A stretch of DNA of 6,787 nucleotides from JBBPYA01 sp038200385 (lineage in GTDB: Bacteria; Actinomycetota; Actinomycetes; Mycobacteriales; Geodermatophilaceae). The position numbers and the translations under genes were made by a program. The notes beneath the pieces were generated by a model. The model was not told the DNA's origin. It searched no databases and was given only the letters and a program-made list of their open reading frames with translations. Shown here one piece after another: positions 1 to 5,107 of this stretch. Numbering within the stretch: position 1 is the stretch's first letter; each line of letters begins with the position of its first letter. The stretch spans positions 1 to 6,787 of the forward strand of contig JBBPYA010000237.1 in the NCBI GenBank assembly GCA_038200385.1, read 5' to 3'.

Positions 1-1342
1 CGTCCTTGATGGGGCCGAAGCCGCCGACGGAATCGCCGTACAGCGTGGAGTACCCGACGGCCAGCTCGGTCTTGTTGCCAGTGGCCAGCACCAGGTGCCC
101 GCGCTCGTTGGACAGCCCCATGAGCAGGGTGCCGCGGACCCGGGCCTGCAGGTTCTCCTCCGCCAACCCGGTCAGCGCCACGGTGTCGAGGTAGGCCTCG
201 ACCATCGGCGCGATGAGGAACGTCTCGAAGTGGCAACCGGTCCGTTCGGCCAGCTCGGCGGCGTCGGCCCGCGAGTGCTCGGAGGAGTAGGCGCTGGGCA
301 TGCTGACGGCGTACACGTTCTGGGGGCCGAGGGCGTCCGCGGCGATCACCGCGACCAGTGCGGAGTCGATCCCGCCGGACAGCCCGAACGTCACCGTCCG
401 GAAGCCGTTCTTGTGGACGTAGTCGCGTACGCCGGTCACGAGGGCGCTCCAGACCTCCTCCTCGTCGGGCATCGGTTCGGCGGGTTCGACGGTCCGGGGT
501 TCGTACGCCGGCAGCTGCTGCGCGCTGAGCTCGATGCGTTCGACGGTCATGCCCAGCCTGTCGTCGTCCGCGGCCCGGGTGTCGGTGCTGTCGGAGTCGG
601 TGTCGACGTCCACGACGAGCAGCTGCTCGCTGAACTGCGCGGCCCGCGCGAGCAGGGTGCCGTCGTGGCCGACGACCAGGGAATCGCCGTCGTACACCAG
701 CTCGTCCTGGGCTCCGACGGTGTTGACGTAGGCGAGCACGGCACCGGCCTCGCGGGCCCGCCGCTGCGCGAGTTCGAGCCGGGTGTCGTCCTTGGACCGC
801 TCGTACGGCGACCCGTTGATGCACACCACCAGGTCGCAGCCGGCTCGGGCGGCGACCGCGAACGGCCCGCCGTCCTGCCAGAGGTCCTCGCAGATGGTCA
901 ACCCGAGGTCGATGCCGTGCAGCCGGATCACCGGGAACGTGGTGCCGGAGCGGAAGTAGCGGGCCTCGTCGAAGACGCCGTAGTTGGGCAGGTGATGCTT
1001 GTAGTAGGTCGCCGCGACCCGGCCGTCGTACAGCAGGGCGGCGGCGTTGCGGGGGCCGCCGTCGTGGGCCAGGTAGCCGACGACGACCGCGATCTCGCCG
1101 AGCCCGTGCTCCTGCAGCGTCGTGGCCAGCGCGCCCAGGGTGTGTTCGCTGGCCTCGGCGAAGGACTCCCGGAACACCAGGTCCTCCGGCGGGTAGCCGG
1201 TCAGCGTCATCTCGGGGAACGCGACCAGGTGTGCCCCCTCGGCGTGCGCCGCCTCGGTATGCGTGACCACGGCCGCGGCGTTACCGGCCAGGTCACCGAC
1301 GCAGATGTCGATCTGGGCCAGCGCCACCCGCAGTTGAGGCAT
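1..1342 (-). CDS. nadE: Glutamine-dependent NAD+ synthase, 3'-truncated by window edge
   Basis: This cytoplasmic enzyme makes NAD+ from deamido-NAD+ (nicotinic acid adenine dinucleotide), ATP and glutamine, the last step of NAD biosynthesis. 447 codons are visible. The N-terminal nitrilase-type glutaminase domain (about 1-270) carries the full Glu-Lys-Cys triad: E44 in AFPEMTLTGYPPEDL, K115 in YYKHHLPNYGVFDE and C151 in LTICEDLW. The synthetase domain follows, with the ATP pyrophosphatase P-loop SGGIDS at 322-327 and the family segments NKTELAVGYSTLYGDSVGGF at 423-442. Bacterial two-domain homologues usually run to about 550-680 residues, so roughly 100 or more C-terminal residues lie beyond base 1. 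The ATG at 1342 (MPQLRVALAQ) is preferred over the in-frame ATG at 1351: it matches the usual family start and has GGGAG ten bases upstream, whereas at 1351 that GGGAG is only one base away. The gene is divergent from the Fic gene. No defect is visible. Confidence 0.96.
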   Translation of the reverse strand, partial: MPQLRVALAQIDICVGDLAGNAAAVVTHTEAAHAEGAHLVAFPEMTLTGYPPEDLVFRESFAEASEHTLGALATTLQEHGLGEIAVVVGYLAHDGGPRNAAALLYDGRVAATYYKHHLPNYGVFDEARYFRSGTTFPVIRLHGIDLGLTICEDLWQDGGPFAVAARAGCDLVVCINGSPYERSKDDTRLELAQRRAREAGAVLAYVNTVGAQDELVYDGDSLVVGHDGTLLARAAQFSEQLLVVDVDTDSDSTDTRAADDDRLGMTVERIELSAQQLPAYEPRTVEPAEPMPDEEEVWSALVTGVRDYVHKNGFRTVTFGLSGGIDSALVAVIAADALGPQNVYAVSMPSAYSSEHSRADAAELAERTGCHFETFLIAPMVEAYLDTVALTGLAEENLQARVRGTLLMGLSNERGHLVLATGNKTELAVGYSTLYGDSVGGFGPIKD

Positions 1343-1382
1343 GCCCGCCATTCTCCCGCACCGGCCGCTGGCATCCCGGGTG

Positions 1383-1388
1383 TGTCAA
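1383..1388 (-). promoter_or_regulatory. Possible -35 element for nadE
   Basis: The minus strand reads TTGACA, a perfect -35 consensus, about 40 bases upstream of the nadE start. The stretch 17-18 bases further towards nadE is GC-rich and shows no convincing -10 hexamer, so this is a weak call from one half of a promoter only. Confidence 0.2.
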
Positions 1389-1429
1389 AGTTCGCTGAGA
1401 TCACTATGCAAATGAAACCCAACTGCGGT

Positions 1430-1442
1430 TAGATTTACATTG
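1430..1442 (+). promoter_or_regulatory. -10 element for a leaderless Fic transcript
   Basis: TAGATT at 1430-1435 fits the actinobacterial TAnnnT type of -10 hexamer and ends six bases before the GTG at 1442, so the expected transcription start coincides with the first base of the start codon. There is no Shine-Dalgarno sequence ahead of that GTG; the upstream bases are AT-rich. The -35 region (around TGCAAA at 1407-1412) is poor. Leaderless GTG genes with this spacing are common in actinobacteria. The transcription start is inferred. Confidence 0.5.
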
Positions 1443-2626
1443 TGCAGAGTGGCGACTTCGTGGCGAGCACGGCGGGGCGCCTTGTGCCGATCCACGGAAC
1501 CGATCCCCGGTTCGGCGCTTGGGAGCACGTTGCGTTCGTGCCGCATCCGTTGCCTGCGGAGACACCGCCCTTGTCAGCTGCGACATTCAACGCCGTGGCT
1601 GCATCCCGGGCGGCCGTCGCGGAGCTAGACGCGGTGGCCCGCCAGCTTCCCAATCCCGCCCTGCTGCGGCGGCCGACCGTACGCCGGGAGGCGCAAAGCA
1701 CCAGTGCACTGGAGGGCACCCACGCGTCCCTCTCGGAGGTCCTGGCCGCCGACGCCGACGAGGAGCAACCCGACGCCGACCTGCGCGAGGTCCTGAACTA
1801 TGTACGAACCGCCGAGCATGCCTTCCGGTGGGTGGAGGAGGGGCGCGACCTGACCGTCGGGTTCCTTCGAGACCTCCACGCCCGGCTTGTTCGGGGGACG
1901 GCAGCCGACAACGCGCAGGCAGGGCGGGTCCGGGACATCCAGGTCATGATCGGCGGCAGCCCCGGTGCCAGAATCCAGGACGCCACCTTCGTCCCATCCC
2001 CGCCAGGTCTGGACCTCGAGCACGATCTTGGCGATTGCGTCGACTGGATCCGCTCGGACCACGGTGGTTGCGTCGACCCCGTCGTGGCGGCCGGCATGGC
2101 CCACTACCAGTTCGAGACCCTGCACCCCTTCAACGACGGCAACGGTCGGATCGGCCGGCTTCTGATCATCCTGCAGCTGCAGCAAGCGGGCGTGCTGCGC
2201 GAACCGTCACTGACCGTCTCACCGTGGTTGGAAGCGCGCCGAGCCGAGTACTACGACGGGCTGCGTGGCGTGAGCAGTCGGGGGGACTGGGACGGATGGA
2301 TCCGCTTCTTTGCCCGTGGTCTGGAGGCGTCGGCAGCCGACACCTCCCGGCGCTTGACCGACCTGCTCGGCGTGCAGCGGGACCTCAAGGACCGGCTTCG
2401 TGCCGCTGGATTGCGGGCCGACACCGCGTTCCGTCTGGTCGACTTCGCGTTCGAGCAGCCGATCTTCACCGTTCGCCGGGTCGAGCGGCACCTGGGCGTG
2501 ACTTACGTGCGAGCCAATGGCCTGGTCGGACAGCTGGTGAGCATGGGTGTCCTGGCGCAGTACGACGCCGCCCTGTACGACCGCCGCTTCACCGCGCCTG
2601 ACGTGCTGGCCATCCTGCTGCGTTGA
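1442..2626 (+). CDS. Fic family protein AMP-transferase (class II, self-inhibited)
   Basis: Fic enzymes usually transfer AMP from ATP to a hydroxyl side chain of a target protein; the target here is unknown. The 394-residue protein has a Fic_N-type region (about 1-100) with the inhibitory helix motif [S/T]xxxE[G/N], read as TSALEG at 87-92. The core carries a substrate-binding flap (about 161-187, GRVRDIQVMIGG then ATFVPSPP) and a perfect HPFxDGNGRxxR loop at 228-239, with catalytic H228 and R239, the usual partner of inhibitory E91. After the core (YYDGLRGV, WIRFFARGL) comes a C-terminal segment (about 325-394) that looks like a winged helix, as in SoFic-type proteins. The GTG start gives MQSGDFVASTAGRLVP, a normal family N-terminus. 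No small antitoxin partner is seen, consistent with inhibition in cis. Its codons look slightly less G/C-ending than the neighbours', so it may be an acquired gene; activity and target are inference. Confidence 0.93.
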   Translation: MQSGDFVASTAGRLVPIHGTDPRFGAWEHVAFVPHPLPAETPPLSAATFNAVAASRAAVAELDAVARQLPNPALLRRPTVRREAQSTSALEGTHASLSEVLAADADEEQPDADLREVLNYVRTAEHAFRWVEEGRDLTVGFLRDLHARLVRGTAADNAQAGRVRDIQVMIGGSPGARIQDATFVPSPPGLDLEHDLGDCVDWIRSDHGGCVDPVVAAGMAHYQFETLHPFNDGNGRIGRLLIILQLQQAGVLREPSLTVSPWLEARRAEYYDGLRGVSSRGDWDGWIRFFARGLEASAADTSRRLTDLLGVQRDLKDRLRAAGLRADTAFRLVDFAFEQPIFTVRRVERHLGVTYVRANGLVGQLVSMGVLAQYDAALYDRRFTAPDVLAILLR

Positions 2627-2677
2627 CCCGACCGTTAGGTTGCGTGAGTCGGCGCCTACGAGGGGTGACGTGATGTC

Positions 2678-2959
2678 GACCGTGTTGTGCAGCAGCGCCG
2701 CGGTCACTGCGCGCCGTTCGAGCACGTTGGCGACCCCGATCACTGCCGCTGCGGGCACCGCGGCGGACCAGCCGTACACCACGGCCCAAGCGATGACCGG
2801 GACCACGACCCACGCGACGGGCAGAGTCTGAGCACCGGCTGTTCTGCGGCCGGGGCGTGGCGACGTCCACGCCGTGACGCTAGTCCAGCCCGGTGAGCGC
2901 CCCGGACCGGTTTCGCTGCCGAGGACTGCGATCCCGGCGAGTACCCAAGGCCGGTTCCG
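2678..2959 (-). pseudogene. Relic of a sensor histidine kinase membrane domain (MacS-like)
   Basis: One minus-strand frame, opened by a TAG at 2962-2960, reads without interruption through this stretch and contains a hydrophobic run: AQTLPVAWVVVPVIAWAVVY, followed by GWSAAVPAAAVIGVANVLER and ending near LLHNTV. The order of TLPxxW, a V-P-V-x-A-W-A-V helix, a G-W turn, an A-V-I-G-V-A helix and N-T-V closely recalls the N-terminal transmembrane region of actinobacterial MacS-type histidine kinases. Upstream pieces such as VLAGIAVL and WTSVTAWTSPRPGRR fit the same family, but the spacer between them and TLPxxW looks shortened. There is no credible start with a ribosome binding site, no HisKA or ATPase domain, and resemblance stops near 2678 where the frame runs into sequence antisense to the Fic gene. 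I infer a decayed gene fragment. The family assignment is from memory of motif order, not a search. It is the main content of the 428-base gap between the Fic and DUF4188 genes. Confidence 0.45.
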
Positions 2960-2963
2960 CTAC

Positions 2964-3010
2964 CAACGGATGGGATTCCGGTTGCGGCTGAACCGCAATC
3001 GCATCCGTTG
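2964..3010. terminator. 47-base near-perfect palindrome, probable terminator
   Basis: Arms 2964-2983 and 2991-3010 pair at 18 of 20 positions around a 7-base loop GCGGCTG. The two mismatches are 2973/3001 (G-G) and 2978/2996 (C-C); the outer nine pairs (CAACGGATG with CATCCGTTG) are perfect. It sits 45 bases past the stop of the minus-strand DUF4188 gene and in the convergent gap with the Fic gene, so a bidirectional terminator is the simplest reading. There is no T-run on either side, but such stems without a U-tract are accepted as terminators in actinobacteria. It could instead be a dispersed palindromic repeat or a protein-binding site. Confidence 0.5.
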
Positions 3011-3054
3011 CTCCGCTTTCGCCCGGATCCCCGCCGACCGGGCGGACTACCGGC

Positions 3055-3531
3055 TCAGCGGGCCTGGCCGAGCCGGGCCGCCGCGCGGTCGGTGCGGCCG
3101 GTGATCGGCCGGTGGCCGGTCATCCGCGCCAACCCGGTCAGCGGCATGTCGACGTAGATCGACTCCGCTCGCTGCACGACGTACGTCTCGTGCCAGATCC
3201 CGCTGACGCCCGGATGCCGGCGGATCCGCTTGTTGAACTCGGCCCAGGCCGGGCGGTGCCGGGCGTCGGTGTCGCTGGCGTAGGCGTAGAGCTGCTCGGC
3301 CGACGACCAGTACTGGATCACCGTGGGCCCCCACGCCCCGACGACGGTCCGGCCGCCGAGGAACCCCGAGGACGGGTCAGCGTACAACTCGTCCATCATC
3401 GGGGTCATCGCGCGGAAGGAGGGCAGCCACACGTCCGGCCGCCACCACCGGTTGACCCGCATCCCGATCAGGAACACCACCAGCGGGCCCTCGTGGTCGT
3501 GGGTGTAGCGACCGCGGACGATCTCGGGCAC
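3055..3531 (-). CDS. DUF4188 family protein (Af470-like monooxygenase fold)
   Basis: A 158-residue protein of the DUF4188 family, which Pfam relates to the fungal monooxygenase Af470; no reaction is established for bacterial members that I know of. Family segments seen are VVFLIGMRVNRWWRPDVWLP (18-37), FRAMTPMMDELY (39-50), GFLGGRTVVGAWGPTVIQYW (56-75, the characteristic G-P-T-x-x-Q-Y-W), and HRPAWAEFNKRIRRHPGVSG (92-111) followed by WHETYVV. No signal peptide or membrane span is apparent. Start choice is uncertain: GTG at 3531 (MPEIVRGRYT) has GGGGG five bases upstream and gives the usual family N-terminus; in-frame GTGs at 3543 and 3621 have no well-placed ribosome binding site, and the latter would overlap the GlnR-like box. 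It is divergent from glnA2 and convergent with the Fic gene. Function is unknown; a small dimeric alpha-beta barrel oxygenase is only a family-based guess. Confidence 0.85.
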   Translation of the reverse strand: MPEIVRGRYTHDHEGPLVVFLIGMRVNRWWRPDVWLPSFRAMTPMMDELYADPSSGFLGGRTVVGAWGPTVIQYWSSAEQLYAYASDTDARHRPAWAEFNKRIRRHPGVSGIWHETYVVQRAESIYVDMPLTGLARMTGHRPITGRTDRAAARLGQAR

Positions 3532-3603
3532 CGTGACCCCCACTCTCTTGACGGTGACGTCAGCCCAGTCTGCCAGCCGCAGCGGCCGGGGAAGGCGCCC
3601 GCC

Positions 3604-3619
3604 GTTACAGGCAGGTAAC
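3604..3619. promoter_or_regulatory. GlnR-box-like inverted repeat GTTAC-N6-GTAAC
   Basis: GTTAC (3604-3608) and GTAAC (3615-3619) are a perfect 5-base inverted repeat with a 6-base spacer. The actinobacterial nitrogen regulator GlnR binds gTnAC-N6-GaAAC, and this matches at all but one fixed position. It lies 52 bases before the glnA2 start, between the divergent DUF4188 and glnA2 genes. A further GTAAC occurs at 3646-3650 but not at the spacing of a second GlnR box. The regulator is inferred from motif and context. Confidence 0.35.
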
Positions 3620-3656
3620 ACGGGCCGGGCAGACTCCCCACCGAGGTAACGGAGCC

Positions 3657-3664
3657 GGAAGGAG
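3657..3664 (+). promoter_or_regulatory. Ribosome binding site of glnA2
   Basis: GGAAGGAG lies six bases ahead of the GTG at 3671, which fixes that codon as the start of the glutamine synthetase homologue. Confidence 0.75.
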
Positions 3665-3670
3665 CCGACG

Positions 3671-5029
3671 GTGGAACGTCAGCAGGAGTTCGTGCTGCGC
3701 ACGCTGGAGGAGCGCGAGATCCGGTTCGTGCGGCTGTGGTTCACCGACGTGCTGGGGTTCCTCAAGTCGGTGGCCGTCGCCCCCGCCGAGATCGAGGGTG
3801 CCTTCGCGGAGGGGATCGGCTTCGACGGCTCGGCGATCGAAGGTTTCGCCCGGGTGTCGGAGAGCGACATGGTCGCCAAGCCGGACCCGTCGACGTTCCA
3901 GGTGATGCCGTTCGCGGCGGGGCAGGGGGCGCCGTCGGCCCGGATGTTCTGCGATCTCGCGATGCCCGACGGGGCGCCGTCGTGGGCCGACCCGCGGCAG
4001 GTGCTGCGCCGGGCGATGTCCCGCGCCGCCGACATGGGCTTCACGTTCTACACCCACCCGGAGATCGAGTTCTTCCTGCTGAAGAGCCTGCCCAGCGACG
4101 GCAGCGCCCCGGAGCCCGCGGACGCCGGCGGCTACTTCGACCAGGTCACCCACGACGTGGCACACGACTTCCGGCGGGAGGCGGTGTTCGCGCTGGAGGC
4201 GATGGGCATCTCGGTGGAGTTCAGCCATCACGAGGTGGCGCCGGGCCAGCAGGAGATCGACCTGCGCTACGCCGACGCGCTGACGATGGCCGACAACATC
4301 ATCACGTTCCGCCACCTGGTCAAGGAGGTGGCGCTGACCCAGGGTGTGCACGCCTCGTTCATGCCCAAACCGCTCACCGACCAGCCCGGGTCGGGGATGC
4401 ACACCCACCTCTCGCTGTTCGAGGGCGACCGCAACGCCTTCCACGACCCCTCCGACGAGCTGAACCTGTCCAAGACGGCGCGCTCGTTCATCGCCGGGCT
4501 GCTCCGGCATGCCCGGGAGATGGCGGCGGTGACCAACCAGTGGGTGAACTCCTACAAGCGGCTGTTCGGGGCGCCGACCCCGAACGCGGTGATGGAGGCG
4601 CCGGCGTACGTCGCCTGGGGGCAGGCCAACCGCTCGGCACTGGTCCGGGTCCCGATGTACAGCCCGGGCAAGGCCAGCTCGACCCGTGTCGAGCTGCGGT
4701 CGCTGGACTCCGCCTGCAACCCGTATCTGGCTTTCGCGGTGGTGCTCGCGGCGGGCCTGAAGGGCATCGAGGAGGAGTACGAGCTGGCTCCGGGCACCGA
4801 GGACGACGTCGCGGCGATGACCGACAACGAGCGCCGGGCGCTCGGCTACGCCGACCTGCCGCACAACCTGTCCGACGCGGTGCGGGCCATGGAGGACTCG
4901 GAGCTGGTGGCCGAGACGCTAGGCGAGCACGTCTTCGACTTCTTCCTGCGCAACAAGCGCGCCGAGTGGGCCGACTACCGCGCGCAGGTCACGCCGTTCG
5001 AGCTGGCCCGCTACCTGCCGGTGTTGTGA
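3671..5029 (+). CDS. glnA2: Glutamine synthetase family protein, GlnA2 type
   Basis: A 452-residue type I glutamine synthetase fold enzyme, activating glutamate with ATP to form a gamma-glutamyl amide. The N-terminus (MERQQEFVLRTLEE, then RFVRLWFTDVLGFLKSVAVA) and GFDGSAIEGFARVSESD resemble actinobacterial GlnA2 (M. tuberculosis GlnA2, Streptomyces SCO2241) more than GlnA1. Metal-site residues are present: E131 and E133 (HPEIEFF), E188 (SHHEVAPG), E195 (GQQEIDLR), H244 (GSGMHTH) and E341 (RVELRS). The segment aligned with the GlnA1 adenylylation loop NLYDLPP reads DVAAMTD (379-385), with no tyrosine, so GlnE-type control is not expected. A55 stands where E. coli enzyme has Ser53 near the ammonium pocket. 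Streptomyces GlnA2 has been reported to glutamylate polyamines, so ammonium may not be the substrate here. About six extra residues occur near 300-308 (FGAPTPNAVMEAP). A GlnR-like box lies upstream and a secreted amidase gene follows 78 bases downstream. Exact substrate is unproven. Confidence 0.93.
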   Translation: MERQQEFVLRTLEEREIRFVRLWFTDVLGFLKSVAVAPAEIEGAFAEGIGFDGSAIEGFARVSESDMVAKPDPSTFQVMPFAAGQGAPSARMFCDLAMPDGAPSWADPRQVLRRAMSRAADMGFTFYTHPEIEFFLLKSLPSDGSAPEPADAGGYFDQVTHDVAHDFRREAVFALEAMGISVEFSHHEVAPGQQEIDLRYADALTMADNIITFRHLVKEVALTQGVHASFMPKPLTDQPGSGMHTHLSLFEGDRNAFHDPSDELNLSKTARSFIAGLLRHAREMAAVTNQWVNSYKRLFGAPTPNAVMEAPAYVAWGQANRSALVRVPMYSPGKASSTRVELRSLDSACNPYLAFAVVLAAGLKGIEEEYELAPGTEDDVAAMTDNERRALGYADLPHNLSDAVRAMEDSELVAETLGEHVFDFFLRNKRAEWADYRAQVTPFELARYLPVL

Positions 5030-5084
5030 GCGCTTCCGTTTGACACCCGGTGTCGGTCCGGGTTCGCTCTGCAAGGAAGCGTTC
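5028..5084. repeat. Imperfect inverted repeat between glnA2 and amidase genes
   Basis: GAGCGCTTCC (5028-5037, starting inside the glnA2 stop codon) is matched by GGAAGCGTTC (5075-5084), nine of ten bases complementary, and encloses the smaller perfect palindrome at 5042-5054. It could form a cruciform or hairpin at the end of glnA2, or be paired operator half-sites. No T-run follows it, so a terminator call is weak. Confidence 0.35.
5040..5068 (+). promoter_or_regulatory. Candidate promoter with overlapping palindrome ahead of amidase gene
   Basis: TTGACA at 5040-5045 is a perfect -35 consensus; 17 bases later TTCGCT (5063-5068) is a poor -10. The -35 overlaps a perfect palindrome, GACACC-C-GGTGTC (5042-5054), which is where a repressor could block RNA polymerase. 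This would let the amidase gene be transcribed separately from glnA2. The weak -10 keeps confidence low. Confidence 0.3.
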
Positions 5085-5098
5085 GCACCCGAGGCACC

Positions 5099-5103
5099 GG
5101 AGG
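5099..5103 (+). promoter_or_regulatory. Ribosome binding site of the amidase gene
   Basis: GGAGG lies four bases before the ATG at 5108, a slightly short but usable spacing. It supports this ATG, which is also the one that starts directly with a signal peptide. Confidence 0.6.
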
Positions 5104-5107
5104 CAGC

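Noticed and set aside
95..1432. Long plus-strand open frame of 445 codons opposite nadE
   Set aside because: It is antisense to nadE, rich in G, R, V, A and H with no family motif, and exists because GC-rich codon use suppresses stops on the other strand.
1371..1620. GCATCCCGGG occurring at 1371-1380 and 1611-1620
   Set aside because: A 10-base GC-rich match between intergenic and coding DNA is within chance expectation.
2673..2831. Possible small plus-strand protein of 52 residues (ATG 2673, GAGGGG upstream) after the Fic gene
   Set aside because: It is exactly antisense to the kinase-like hydrophobic frame, is S/T/A-rich without a motif, and would be explained as that frame's complement. 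It is too weak to call an antitoxin.
1542..3011. CGCATCCGTTGC shared by 1542-1553 and the right arm of the palindrome (3000-3011)
   Set aside because: About one such 12-base match is expected by chance in a GC-rich window of this size, and the two contexts differ otherwise. I do not treat it as an attachment-site repeat.
3605..4864. Minus-strand open frame of 419 codons opposite glnA2
   Set aside because: Shadow of the glutamine synthetase gene; R/H/V/G-rich with no recognisable domain.
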